Source of the DNA: JAGAJR01 sp048463395
Lineage (GTDB): Bacteria; Pseudomonadota; Alphaproteobacteria; RF32; CAG-239
Direction: 5' to 3'
Length of the DNA: 64,000 nucleotides
Assembly (NCBI GenBank): GCA_048463395.1
Contig: DBFWPL010000021.1
Coordinates: 124,001 to 188,000 of the forward strand
Shown here: piece by piece, positions 1 to 9,375 of the stretch
Layout of the letters: each line of letters opens with the position of its first letter
Position numbering within the stretch: position 1 is the stretch's first letter
Position numbers and translations under genes: made by a program
Notes under the pieces: model-generated
What the model was told of the DNA's origin: nothing
The model's input: the letters and a program-made list of their open reading frames with translations, nothing else
The model's database searches: none

Positions 1-76
1 GTATCATTTTATATATCCTCGGTTGAAAGAAAGTTTAGAGAATATGTAATTTCGTTTTAGGATGATACAACCTAAA

Positions 77-371
77 CTATAGTTTTATATCGGTGAGTTT
101 TTTCTTTAATTTTGCCAATGCGGTATCATCAATTTTTATATTAAGAAGAATTTGTTCTTCTTGAAGATTTTCTTCTTTTACATCGGCATTCCTGTAAATC
201 CAGGACAGCAGTTCTCCGTTTGCCGCCGGAATTTTTATTGATATTTCTTTATGGGAGAGTGAAAGTTTTTCGTCTATGAGTTTTAGAAAATCAGAGCACC
301 CTTCTCCGCTGACAGCCGAAAGCGGGACAATATTTGAATTTCTCTCAGATGTTTCAAGCAAAGCTTTTTTT
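77..371 (-). pseudogene. hflX: Displaced C-terminal part of HflX (after frameshift)
   Basis: This reading frame encodes the end of HflX (…IVPLSAVSGEGCSDFL…), which carries the G5-like SAxxGEG motif and the C-terminal domain. It is one frame off from the main hflX frame. The two frames meet at a run of seven T (365-371; seven A on the coding strand). Removing one A would join them into a protein of about 435 residues, close to the usual HflX length of about 426. It is not a gene in its own right. It is either the tail of a broken hflX or of an intact hflX with a one-base homopolymer error in the assembly. Confidence 0.75.
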
Positions 372-1385
372 ATTTGTGTCGGAGAGTAAATCGATTTTGT
401 TTTGAACTTCAATGTAATTGTCTTTGCTCTCAATCTCTTTTAACCCCAGATTATCCAGAACTTCAAGCACATCCTTTTTTTGTTCCAAAGTATCCGGATT
501 GGCAATATCTCTTACATTTACAACAATATCTGCTTCCAAAACTTCTTCAAGCGTGGCTCGGAAAGACATAATTAATTCATGCGGCAAATCAGAGATGAAA
601 CCAACCGTGTCGGAGAGAATAACTTCTCTTCCCGACGGAAGTTTTATTCTTCTCATGGTTGGATCAAGCGTGGCAAAGAGCAGATTTTGAGCAAAAACAT
701 CCGCTTTGGCGAGATAATTAAACAGTGTTGATTTGCCGGCATTAGTATATCCAACCAAAGCAACCACCGGATAAGGAACTTTTTTACGGGCACTTCTTTG
801 CAATTCTCTGGTTTGTTTTACTTTCTGCAATTCTTTTTTTATCCGAACGATCTTATCGTCAATAATACGTCTGTCCAGTTCTATCTGTGTTTCGCCAGGA
901 CCGCCAAGGAATCCTGCCCCGCCTCTTTGACGTTCAAGGTGCGTCCAACTGCGAACAAGCCGAGACCGCTGATAGGTTAAATGAGCTAATTCAACCTGCA
1001 GACTTCCTTCTTTGGTCTTCGCTCTTTCGCCAAAAATTTCCAATATCAGAGCGGTTCGGTCAATTATTTTACATGCTAGTTTCTTTTCCAGATTTCTTTG
1101 TTGAATAGGTGTAATCTTGGCATCAACAATAACTAAGTCTGCTTTTTGTTCGGAGATTATGGCTGAGATTTTATCAATAAAACCTTGAGCAAAAAAAGTG
1201 GCCGGTTTTATATTTCTGAGTTTTACAATCTCCTGACAGACAACATCTAAATTAATTGCCAGAGCCAGACCACAGGCTTCTTCAAGCCGAGATTGGGCAG
1301 AAAGCCTGATGTCGGAATCCACAATATCGGGAAAAACGACACAGGCTTTATCTCGGGAATGTTTATTTAATTCAATATGCGGCAA
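354..1385 (-). CDS. hflX: GTPase HflX (C-terminally truncated by frameshift)
   Basis: HflX is a ribosome-binding GTPase that splits stalled or stress-hibernating ribosomes. The frame shows the N-terminal HflX domain, the glycine-rich linker GGAGFLGGPGETQIE, the P-loop GYTNAGKST near residue 210, the G3 motif DTVGF and the G4 motif NKID. The frame then ends early after a run of seven A (365-371), and the remaining C-terminal part continues in another frame down to position 77. The start is a TTG just after the hfq stop (3 nt gap), so the gene is probably translationally coupled to hfq, as in other proteobacteria. If the frameshift is real, the protein loses its G5 region and C-terminal domain and is probably impaired. 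A homopolymer assembly error is equally likely. Confidence 0.85.
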   Translation of the reverse strand: MPHIELNKHSRDKACVVFPDIVDSDIRLSAQSRLEEACGLALAINLDVVCQEIVKLRNIKPATFFAQGFIDKISAIISEQKADLVIVDAKITPIQQRNLEKKLACKIIDRTALILEIFGERAKTKEGSLQVELAHLTYQRSRLVRSWTHLERQRGGAGFLGGPGETQIELDRRIIDDKIVRIKKELQKVKQTRELQRSARKKVPYPVVALVGYTNAGKSTLFNYLAKADVFAQNLLFATLDPTMRRIKLPSGREVILSDTVGFISDLPHELIMSFRATLEEVLEADIVVNVRDIANPDTLEQKKDVLEVLDNLGLKEIESKDNYIEVQNKIDLLSDTNKKSFA

Positions 1386-1388
1386 TGC

Positions 1389-1613
1389 TTATTCTTCAGG
1401 AATAGCAATATCTATCGGCGTACTCGGCATAATGGTTGATATTGCATGCTTATAAATGAGCTGAGTATGTCCGTCTCTTCTCAACAGCAAAGAAAAACTG
1501 TCGAACCAAGTAATCAGCCCTTGCAGCTTTACACCATTTACCAAGAAAACAGTGACAGATACTTTGTTCTTTCTAATATCATTTAAAAAATCATCCTGAA
1601 CATTTTGCGACAT
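1389..1613 (-). CDS. hfq: RNA chaperone Hfq
   Basis: Hfq is the hexameric Sm-like protein that helps small RNAs pair with mRNAs. The 74-residue protein has the Sm1 region (QDDFLNDIRKNKVSVTVFLVNGVKLQGLI) split here only for description, and the Sm2 signature YKHAISTI, with the conserved Gln near the N-terminus and the Sm2 Lys-His pair (YKH) for U-rich RNA binding. A weak AGGA ribosome site precedes the ATG. It sits between a HAD phosphatase and hflX, the usual hfq-hflX pairing. The acidic tail after the core is very short, as in many alphaproteobacteria. Confidence 0.96.
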   Translation of the reverse strand: MSQNVQDDFLNDIRKNKVSVTVFLVNGVKLQGLITWFDSFSLLLRRDGHTQLIYKHAISTIMPSTPIDIAIPEE

Positions 1614-1673
1614 AGGTAATATCCTTTTATTTTTAATTAGTTTTATGATTACAGTTAACCCTATTTTGTTTTA

Positions 1674-2312
1674 TTAGTAAAGCATAGATTGTATTAAGGG
1701 GATAAATTCAGCTAAAGATTCAAGTTTGTAATCGGCTTTTATCCCGCGATATGCCCGTCCGCTTTTGATGATGACGCAGGCACAGTTCCAGACCTTGGCC
1801 ATTTTTATATCCGTTGGCGAATCTCCAACCACCAGAATTTCGCTGTTTGGGGGGATTTTATTATCAAACAACGCATGACAAGGTTCGGCGGCAGGCTTGT
1901 CAATAGAACATTCTCCCGCACCACTGATTTTATAAAAGTAATTACTCCAGCCCAGATATTCTACTTCTTGTTTTAAGACTTCGCTTTTTTTGTTGCTCAA
2001 AATGTAACATTGCAAATTGTTTTGAATACAAAAGCGGATGACCTCTTCGGCATGACGAAAAACTTCCAGCCATTCCAAATGATGTTTTTGAGTGTAGTCA
2101 TAAAAAACTTTTTTTGCTTTTTCGCAATGTTCTTTGCCAAAAACTGCGGCAAACAGCCCTTGCCCGCTGCAATTTGCGGCTGCACGGCGGATTTTATCGT
2201 AAGGAACTGCCGGAAGCTGCAAAGTCTCAAAAGTATGGTTAAATGTTTTCTCCAAGAATGGCACGGTGTTTACCAAAGTTCCGTCCCAGTCAAATACGAT
2301 ATATTTTATCAT
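1674..2312 (-). CDS. HAD-superfamily phosphatase, Gph-like
   Basis: A cytosolic HAD hydrolase of subfamily IA, like phosphoglycolate phosphatase. Motif I is FDWDGTLVNT at the N-terminus (nucleophile Asp8 and acid Asp10), motif II is ILSNK near residue 125, and motif IV is VGDSPTDIKMA near residue 165. The 212-residue length fits the family. The substrate cannot be told from sequence. It lies 9 nt after trkA in the same orientation and replaces the ntr regulators often found between dusB and hfq in alphaproteobacteria. A GAGG ribosome site overlaps the spacer before the ATG. Confidence 0.85.
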   Translation of the reverse strand: MIKYIVFDWDGTLVNTVPFLEKTFNHTFETLQLPAVPYDKIRRAAANCSGQGLFAAVFGKEHCEKAKKVFYDYTQKHHLEWLEVFRHAEEVIRFCIQNNLQCYILSNKKSEVLKQEVEYLGWSNYFYKISGAGECSIDKPAAEPCHALFDNKIPPNSEILVVGDSPTDIKMAKVWNCACVIIKSGRAYRGIKADYKLESLAEFIPLIQSMLY

Positions 2313-2321
2313 TCATCCTCA

Positions 2322-3680
2322 TTATGAAAATAATTTTTCGGCTTTTTTGATGTATTTTGAAGTTACGAACAATATCAAAATATCTCCGGCAGCCAATTGC
2401 ATTTCATCAAAATCATAGAATATTTCATTTTCGCGAACGATGGCACAAATTTTACTGCTGCTCGGCAAGTCCAGTTCAGCAACTGTTTTTCCGATGTTGC
2501 GGCTTTCCTCATCAATTTTTATTTCCCAGATTTCGCCAAAACCGCGGCCAAGCGAATAAGCATTGCTTATTTTGGCTTTGCGGAGTTCCTGCAAAATGGA
2601 CGATATGGTTACGGTTGAACGGTCAATAATGATGTTATCGCCGATATTGTCAATCAGATTATCGTAAGAACGGGAGTTAACCAGTGTTATGGTTGAAGCA
2701 ACCCCGTTTTTCTTAGCCAACAAAGAAGCCAAGAGGTTATCTTTATCCTTTTGAGTGATGGCTATGGTAGCGTCAGTGTTTTCAATACCTGCTTCCGTCA
2801 GAAGAGTATCGCTCATCATTTCACCATACAAAACAATGGTATCGTTTAATTTATCGGCCAGTTTGTGTGCTGAATGAGCATCATTGTCAATAACCTTGCA
2901 ACTTAAGATGTTATCGTTATTTTCCAAACTTTGAGCGATATAATATGTTATGTCATTATCACCAAAGATGATTATTTTTTCATTGGCATTGTGTTCCATT
3001 CCGAAATCATGAATCATACCGTCGATTTTATCTTCCGACACCAATAAGTACAGCATATCTTCAGGTAAAATTTCATCTTCACCGGTTGGCAAAAAATGTT
3101 TTCCGTTTCTGACAATACTGACGAAAGCAACATCCAAATCGGGTGCTATTCTTTCCAATTGAACCAGAGGTGTTTTAATCAACGGGCATTTTTCCGGACA
3201 ACGGAAGGAGATTAAAAACAATTTTCTGTTTGCCAAAGGCAATACCTGAGACGTGCCCGGAATTTTTAAAATTTCGATAATGGCATTGGCTATTGCGATA
3301 TCCGGAGAAATAATCAAATCCACAGGGATATTGTTTTCATTATACAAAGTGATATATTCCGGATCCAGAAAACCCTGAGAATCTATACGAGCAATTCTTT
3401 TTTCTATATTAAACAAAGAATAAGCCACTTGACAGGTAATCATGTTGACCTCATCAATATCGGTGGCTGCAATAATCATATCCGCCGTCTTTGCTTCAGC
3501 CTTTTCCAAAACGTCAGGATTTGAAACCGAACCGACAATAGTCTGCAAATCAAATTCTTTAGATAATTCTTCTAATTTGTTGCCGTCTGTATCAATAACG
3601 ATAATATCATTATTACCCTGTGTCAGATATCCGACAATACTTCTTCCTACATTTCCGGCTCCGCCGACGATGATTTTCAT
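2322..3680 (-). CDS. trkA: Trk potassium uptake regulator TrkA
   Basis: TrkA is the cytoplasmic NAD(H)-binding regulatory subunit of Trk/Ktr potassium channels. The protein has two tandem RCK units: a Rossmann fold starting KIIVGGAGNVGRSIV with acidic VIDTD at the end of strand 2, a TrkA_C domain, then a second Rossmann fold (KIIIFGDNDITYYIA) and a second TrkA_C domain. I chose the internal Met at 3680, because it opens directly on the Rossmann motif, gives 452 residues (usual about 458) and leaves a 4 nt gap after dusB. The longer frame starting at 3743 would overlap dusB. No trkH/trkG is in the window. Confidence 0.93.
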   Translation of the reverse strand: MKIIVGGAGNVGRSIVGYLTQGNNDIIVIDTDGNKLEELSKEFDLQTIVGSVSNPDVLEKAEAKTADMIIAATDIDEVNMITCQVAYSLFNIEKRIARIDSQGFLDPEYITLYNENNIPVDLIISPDIAIANAIIEILKIPGTSQVLPLANRKLFLISFRCPEKCPLIKTPLVQLERIAPDLDVAFVSIVRNGKHFLPTGEDEILPEDMLYLLVSEDKIDGMIHDFGMEHNANEKIIIFGDNDITYYIAQSLENNDNILSCKVIDNDAHSAHKLADKLNDTIVLYGEMMSDTLLTEAGIENTDATIAITQKDKDNLLASLLAKKNGVASTITLVNSRSYDNLIDNIGDNIIIDRSTVTISSILQELRKAKISNAYSLGRGFGEIWEIKIDEESRNIGKTVAELDLPSSSKICAIVRENEIFYDFDEMQLAAGDILILFVTSKYIKKAEKLFS

Positions 3681-3684
3681 TGTG

Positions 3685-4656
3685 TTATCCCACTTGGCTG
3701 CAGCTGTCAAAATAGCGGTGTATTTCTGCCACAGCCTCTTCAAAATCGTTTATTGCGGTATAATTCTCCCTAAAACGCTTGGCCTCATATAAATTTTTTG
3801 AGTACCAACAGACATATTTTCTGGAAATTTGAACCGCCATCTTTTCCCCATAATAAGAAACTAATTCTTTAATATGCGTTAACAAGGTTTCTTTTATTTG
3901 CGGCACCGGAATTTTCTCAGGAAGTATTCCGTTTTCCAGATAATTATGAATTTGCGAAATCAGCCATGGATTGCCCAAAGCCGCCCTTCCGACCATTACA
4001 CCGTCAACTTTGGTATAGTCCAGCATTTGTTTGGCTTTTTCCGGACCGGTTACATCTCCGTTACCGATGACGGGAATATTTACGGCTTGTTTTACGGCAG
4101 CGATAATATCCCAATCAGCCTCGCCGGAATAAAAGTCACTGCGGGTACGGCCGTGTATCGTTAGGTAAGAAGCTCCGGAATTTTCACACATCTTGGCAAA
4201 TTCGACGGCATTAACGCTGTTATGATCCCAACCCTTACGAAATTTAACGCTGACCATCAGTTTGGTGTTCTTTTTGACGCTTTCGATAATCTTTGAAGCT
4301 AAAAGCGTATCCCTCATCAGAGCCGAACCGGAATTATTGTTGACGATTTTCTTTACCGGACATCCCATATTAATATCAATAGAATAAGCTCCCAATTCTT
4401 CGGTCAATTTGGCAGCATCGGCAAAGACATCAGGATCTCCGCCAACCAACTGGACAACAACCGGATAAGGTTCATCCCTGACATCGGCAATACGATAACT
4501 TTTGGGATTTTTTCTTTGCATGGCATTCACCGCCGCCATTTCAGAAACCATCGTTCCCTCACCCAATGAAGAAACAAGCCTTCTCATCGGCTGATCGGTA
4601 ATTCCGGCCATCGGAGCCAGAAAAACATTACTTTTAAAACCCAAATCAGTTATCAT
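3685..4656 (-). CDS. dusB: tRNA-dihydrouridine synthase DusB (NifR3)
   Basis: This FMN enzyme reduces uridine to dihydrouridine in the tRNA D-loop. The TIM-barrel start FLAPMAGITDQPMRRL, the active-site Cys in NMGCPVKKI, the HGRTR phosphate/FMN segment and GNGDV are all present. Length is 323 residues, as expected. It was called nifR3 in Rhodobacter and relatives, where it heads the ntrBC operon. Here it is followed at once by trkA with no ntr genes. It begins 2 nt after the stop of the upstream unknown gene, so it belongs to the long operon starting at the coiled-coil gene. Confidence 0.94.
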   Translation of the reverse strand: MITDLGFKSNVFLAPMAGITDQPMRRLVSSLGEGTMVSEMAAVNAMQRKNPKSYRIADVRDEPYPVVVQLVGGDPDVFADAAKLTEELGAYSIDINMGCPVKKIVNNNSGSALMRDTLLASKIIESVKKNTKLMVSVKFRKGWDHNSVNAVEFAKMCENSGASYLTIHGRTRSDFYSGEADWDIIAAVKQAVNIPVIGNGDVTGPEKAKQMLDYTKVDGVMVGRAALGNPWLISQIHNYLENGILPEKIPVPQIKETLLTHIKELVSYYGEKMAVQISRKYVCWYSKNLYEAKRFRENYTAINDFEEAVAEIHRYFDSCSQVG

Positions 4657-4658
4657 GC

Positions 4659-5228
4659 TTAAATATTAAAATCAAAATTACGGTTAAATTGATGGAAAAA
4701 GTCCAAAACGACTTTATGTTCCGAATTTATGTTTAAAACATAATTATAAATTCCGGTTATTTGTGAGGCTCTTAAGCCGGAAATGAAATTTCCGCCGAAA
4801 GGATATGCCGCTCCGCTCTTTCCTGCCAAACCGTAAAGTCTGGCAACTTTTTCCGGTGTCGGTACGGTTTCTGACAATACTTCCGCAAAGGAAGATTTTT
4901 CATTTTCTGAAATATCCGTTATTTCCGCTGAGTTTTTATTATCTTCGTCTTGCCAAACATTTTTATTTTGCTGTTTGAGTTGTTCCGACGGTTGATTTTC
5001 GGACAGAAACTTATGTATGGAATAAGACAGTTCGGGTTGCAGATACGATACGGCAAAGCTGTTGAGTGTAAACCCGTAGGATGCAGAGGTCGAAGGCGTT
5101 TTTTCGTCAGCGGGTATTTGCAGGTGTAAATTTTGATTTTTAGCTTTAATGTTGTTAACCGACTGAGAAATTTCAGAGGTTATTTTCATAAAGTCAAAAT
5201 TCAAATTATTTACAGATGCAGATACCAT
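4659..5228 (-). CDS. Hypothetical protein, 189 residues
   Basis: I do not recognise this protein. It is soluble, has no signal peptide or membrane segment, and has a polar low-complexity middle rich in Asn, Gln, Glu and Ser (about residues 75-115). This part is flanked by more ordered-looking ends, and a Gly-rich segment GLAGKSGAAYPFGGNF occurs near residue 132. The short motif N-x-(D)-F-D-F occurs near both ends. It starts 11 nt after the coiled-coil gene and stops 2 nt before dusB, so it is cotranscribed with both. The tight link to the coiled-coil protein suggests a partner role, but that is inference only. Confidence 0.7.
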   Translation of the reverse strand: MVSASVNNLNFDFMKITSEISQSVNNIKAKNQNLHLQIPADEKTPSTSASYGFTLNSFAVSYLQPELSYSIHKFLSENQPSEQLKQQNKNVWQDEDNKNSAEITDISENEKSSFAEVLSETVPTPEKVARLYGLAGKSGAAYPFGGNFISGLRASQITGIYNYVLNINSEHKVVLDFFHQFNRNFDFNI

Positions 5229-5239
5229 GGCTTATCCGT

Positions 5240-8200
5240 TTAATTAAGTTTATCCAAAGCTTTTGCTAAGATATAATAAAGCTTGCCGATGTCAGCTCCG
5301 GAAATAACCGAAAGAAGAATACCGGATCGTTCATTACTTTGGGCTTTGGAAATCAGGGTCTCAAACTCTGCCAAATATTTGTTGACCGTATTGCGGAAAT
5401 CCAAATTCTTCTCAAATTCATTCCGAACGGCAATAATCTGGCTGCGGCTCATGGATTTGGAAAGGTATCTGACAAAAGCGGCTGTATCTCCGTTGTAATA
5501 TTTCTTCCATAACTCGTCTTCTGCGGCAGGATTGAAAATACGATTAATATCAACAGCGAAAGTTTCCAATTTTTCAACAATATAGGAAGCATCTTTAAGA
5601 AAAGTATCCGCCTGAATACTTTCATAACCGGCAACAAGAGCCTTAATTTTGTTTTCGGCTTTTCCAGACGTATCCGTCAAGACTTTTAACTGTTTGCTGA
5701 CAATATCGTTAAAGCTTACAGATTTCTCAATAATCTCCCCGCTCTTGTTATTGAATTCTTCCGTGGTGGAAACAATGGCGTTCATAACATCGTTAACTTT
5801 CGTCAGGGTATCATCTGTTGCAGCAACCAATACACCGGATTGTTTCAGGAAAACTTCTCCGGAAGTGCGGATTTCATTGGAAATACGTTCTGCATTAGTG
5901 GCAATTTCGCCAATGGTTGCCCGCAGTTTATCACCCGCCGTCTCAAAGTGTTTTGAACTCATCTTGGTTGCGTCTTCTAACTGCAAACTCAATGTTTTCA
6001 AGTTTTCTCCCAAGCCTTTTACTTTGTCATAGGCTTGGTTTGCTCGATTGGACAATTGGATTGACGTATCGTTCAAAACAACATTGAAGCACTCAACCAA
6101 TTGTTTGGTATCTTCGGATATTTTAATCATTTTGTCGCTTTGTTGTGTAATCAAATCATTGATTTCGACAACACCTGTGCTGGCTTCGGCGGTAACCGTA
6201 TTGAAGTTTGCAATGTATTGTTGATAATCTTTCATGACCGTATCGACTTTTTTGGTGGATGTTGCAACGGCCAAATCCAAATCCTCCGCAGATTGGCTGA
6301 GAGCCATATTTACCTGTTCAACATTCTTGATTGAAATTTTGGAGGCTTTGGCGATATCCTCACCCACTTTCAGCAACCGATCTCCCAAGACATCAACCTC
6401 ATAAGCGATCTTGGTTGAGGTGTCAAAGACTTTATCCGTATTGTCCTTAAACTGAGCGTTAATTTCATTCATTTTGGCGGAAACTTCATTGGCCGTATCC
6501 GAAAGATATTTATACTGTTGGGCCAAAGAGGCTTCGCCCAAACGAGTTTGGGTTGAAACAACGTTTACAATATCCGTCAGGCTTTCTTTTTGGTGTTCAA
6601 AGGTATCTTTAATCATATCCGCTTGTGCTCGAACCTTAACTAAAGCAACATCCATGTTTTTAATTTGGTTGTCCAGAGCGACGGCAACATTTTTGGCTTC
6701 GGCATTCATTGTCTCGGAAGCAGTATTTACCTGAGTGCAGTTATTAAGAATTGCCGCCGTTGTTTGTGCCCCTTCTTCCCGAACATCTTTAACAATGCTG
6801 CTGAATTCGGACAAGTTATTGCGGAACGTATTAATAACCATATTGAGTTTCTCTCCGGCTTCACTGACCAGTTTTTCAAGTGTTTCCTTTTTCTCGGAAA
6901 TGGAAATATCAATTTCGGAAAGACGATCAATGGACTTCATTGAATTTGAAACAACGGTTTCAGCCCTTTTGTTGACGTCTTCTTCCAACAGAGCCATACG
7001 AGCCAAGACTCTGTCGGCACTTTGTTCAATGACGGAAACCTGTTTTTTCAGAGAACCGCCGATATTGGACGTATTTTCAGAGAGTTTGTCACAAATTTCA
7101 AAGAACTCATTCTCCTGATGCTTGAACAACAGATGAATGGTTTCAGCCTTTTCATCCAAGGCCTGAACAACATCCGATACATATCCCACCGTATTTTCCG
7201 CAACAGAATTTAACAATGTCGACTGATTTTCAAAAGAAGTCATCAGATCATTAAAGGTTTTATTGGAATTTTCTGTTGACATTTCTACAAGTTGAGATTG
7301 TTGAGAGAGTATTTTGGCAATGTTTTCCGCACGGTCAGAAACTGTTTGAGACAAAGTTTCGAGTTTTTGGTGCTGTCCGTTCATAATATCTTCAAATTCC
7401 AAAGCCTTTGTCATGGTCTTATTGGTAGAGGCGTCAAATTCCGAAGCCTGAATATGCAAGTTATCATTAAGAGCTTTAGTTTTGTTGACAACCTCTTCCG
7501 AATATTTGAGAGTTTGTTCCATTTGTCCTTTAAGATTATTGACCGCGTTATCGGCTTCGTCGCTGATGATGGCCGCAGCTCGACTGAGTTCGTCAATCTG
7601 ACGTTTTAACTCACCTTTAATTTCTTCAATTTTGGTAACCGAACCGGTAATATGCCGCTGTTGTTGAGCCAGAGAGGCTTCGCCGATTTTGCTTTGAGCA
7701 ACGACTATGGAAGAAGCTTCAACCAGTCCGTCAGTGTTTTTCTTCATGGTGTCGGAAACTTCTTTGAAGTTACTAAGCGATGTTTCCGTTTCGTTACGGA
7801 TGTTACGGGCTTTATCACTGATTTCTTCGCTTAACAGTCTTAAGTTTGCGATAATGGCTTCGGCTGATTTATTTATATTATCTCGTTTTTCGGAAATATC
7901 AGTAATAACGTCTCCCGTCTTATCTTCAGAGAGTTTAGCCGCTTCAGAAAGTTTGTCCGTATTTTCTTCCAACATATCAATAACGCCGTTAATATCGGAA
8001 ACAGCCTTTTCGGAAACAGAAGACAAAATACTGACTTTGTTGCCGATATTTTCTTCAATGGCATTCATTCTGTCGGCAATGACCTCGGAAACACCCGTCA
8101 GCTCTCTGACCTGCATGGAAATACTTTCTTCAATACCGCTTGCACGAGCCAAAACTTTGTCAACTTCAATCCCTACTTTTTCGCCTTGTTCGGCAATTTG

Positions 8201-9244
8201 ACCGGTAATATAGTCGGCATTCTTACTGAGGCGGTCAATATGATCCAAAACCAACTTTCCTTGCTCTTTCATAATACCGCTGATTTTCCCGATACTATTG
8301 TCTAAATCCTGTTGCATCCGGCGGCAATTATTTAACGCTCCGCCGGAAATTTGTTCCAGTCGTTCGCTCTGAGATGAGAGCATTTCAGAAACCTGCTGCA
8401 TGTTTTTACTGGATTTGTTACTGAATTCCAATAACATTTCATTGGATTTCAACATTTTGTCATTGTTGCTTTCCATCATGTTTTGCAATAAAGAGGCTGA
8501 TGTCTTAATTTCTTGAATCCTCGGCAACAAAATTTCCGTTAAGTCGCTCATATTCTTTTGAATCTGGTTGGCCGTTGTTGAAAAATCAGCCGCATTATTT
8601 TTAAACTCTTCAGCGGCACCGGCTGTTTTTGCATTTACATAATCAAAACTGTTAATCAGGGTTTTAACACCTTCGGTCATTTCGCCCATAGTCTTTCCGG
8701 AATAATTATCCAATACGGAAACCAGTTTGGCAAAGTCTTCAACTCTTCCGCCCAATTCTTCTTTAATTTTAGCGGTTTGCTCCGTCGCCAGTTTGGTTAC
8801 TTCCTGCAATTCAATCACTTGGGAGCGGATGGCGTCCGCCATGGCTTTGGCCGTGCTGGCTCCGCCGTCTTCCGGATATACCAGCTGATTCATATAAGCC
8901 CTGAGGAAACGAGCCTCGTTTTTGAAAGATGTTCCGCGGTCAATATAGGCCATGACAACCCAGATAATCGCCAAAGGCAATGTTACGCCGGCCAAGAAAC
9001 CGCCAAACTCATCCGGCATCATTAAAAACAAGTTCGACCAGCCGAAAAACTGAGTAATATAGATAACAACCACGGCAAACCAGATGATACTTACCCAAAT
9101 CATCAACCGATGCAGGTTATTGGTCAGCCAGGATGAGCCGTTTTCTTCTTCCGTATAGCTGATTTTGCTGTTTTCCGACATAAAATTAGGCAGATTTTGG
9201 TTGCTCTTTCTCTCTTCGGCAACATTTTGATTCTGATTTGACAT
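5240..9244 (-). CDS. Giant membrane-anchored coiled-coil protein (polar organiser-like)
   Basis: A 1334-residue protein. A short cytosolic N-terminus is followed by two hydrophobic segments (about residues 47-68 and 83-103) with MMPDEFGGFLAG between them. The rest is a very long, almost uninterrupted helical region of Ser/Asn/Glu/Lys-rich heptads. It contains an internal repeat: GEASLAQQ occurs near residues 520 and 903, each followed by similar helix sequence. The two N-terminal membrane helices plus apolipoprotein-like coiled coil are the layout of the alphaproteobacterial polar proteins TipN (Caulobacter) and GPR (Agrobacterium growth-pole ring protein), and I infer a similar polar scaffold role. 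It is not a methyl-accepting chemoreceptor, because there is no periplasmic domain, HAMP or signalling hairpin that I can see. It begins the operon that runs into dusB. Confidence 0.8.
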   Translation of the reverse strand: MSNQNQNVAEERKSNQNLPNFMSENSKISYTEEENGSSWLTNNLHRLMIWVSIIWFAVVVIYITQFFGWSNLFLMMPDEFGGFLAGVTLPLAIIWVVMAYIDRGTSFKNEARFLRAYMNQLVYPEDGGASTAKAMADAIRSQVIELQEVTKLATEQTAKIKEELGGRVEDFAKLVSVLDNYSGKTMGEMTEGVKTLINSFDYVNAKTAGAAEEFKNNAADFSTTANQIQKNMSDLTEILLPRIQEIKTSASLLQNMMESNNDKMLKSNEMLLEFSNKSSKNMQQVSEMLSSQSERLEQISGGALNNCRRMQQDLDNSIGKISGIMKEQGKLVLDHIDRLSKNADYITGQIAEQGEKVGIEVDKVLARASGIEESISMQVRELTGVSEVIADRMNAIEENIGNKVSILSSVSEKAVSDINGVIDMLEENTDKLSEAAKLSEDKTGDVITDISEKRDNINKSAEAIIANLRLLSEEISDKARNIRNETETSLSNFKEVSDTMKKNTDGLVEASSIVVAQSKIGEASLAQQQRHITGSVTKIEEIKGELKRQIDELSRAAAIISDEADNAVNNLKGQMEQTLKYSEEVVNKTKALNDNLHIQASEFDASTNKTMTKALEFEDIMNGQHQKLETLSQTVSDRAENIAKILSQQSQLVEMSTENSNKTFNDLMTSFENQSTLLNSVAENTVGYVSDVVQALDEKAETIHLLFKHQENEFFEICDKLSENTSNIGGSLKKQVSVIEQSADRVLARMALLEEDVNKRAETVVSNSMKSIDRLSEIDISISEKKETLEKLVSEAGEKLNMVINTFRNNLSEFSSIVKDVREEGAQTTAAILNNCTQVNTASETMNAEAKNVAVALDNQIKNMDVALVKVRAQADMIKDTFEHQKESLTDIVNVVSTQTRLGEASLAQQYKYLSDTANEVSAKMNEINAQFKDNTDKVFDTSTKIAYEVDVLGDRLLKVGEDIAKASKISIKNVEQVNMALSQSAEDLDLAVATSTKKVDTVMKDYQQYIANFNTVTAEASTGVVEINDLITQQSDKMIKISEDTKQLVECFNVVLNDTSIQLSNRANQAYDKVKGLGENLKTLSLQLEDATKMSSKHFETAGDKLRATIGEIATNAERISNEIRTSGEVFLKQSGVLVAATDDTLTKVNDVMNAIVSTTEEFNNKSGEIIEKSVSFNDIVSKQLKVLTDTSGKAENKIKALVAGYESIQADTFLKDASYIVEKLETFAVDINRIFNPAAEDELWKKYYNGDTAAFVRYLSKSMSRSQIIAVRNEFEKNLDFRNTVNKYLAEFETLISKAQSNERSGILLSVISGADIGKLYYILAKALDKLN

Positions 9245-9375
9245 AGATTTATTTTCCCCGGGTAAATCTAATAATGTTTTTAAACTGGCTAGAGTATAGC
9301 AAACTTTTTCAAATAAAAAAGTGCAAACCCCTATTCTTTTTACTTATCCACAGGGCTTTTATGACATCTTTTGAA

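Noticed and set aside
5240..9244. Coiled-coil protein as a methyl-accepting chemotaxis protein
   Set aside because: There is no periplasmic sensor domain, HAMP or conserved hairpin tip, and the two helices are close together at the N-terminus.
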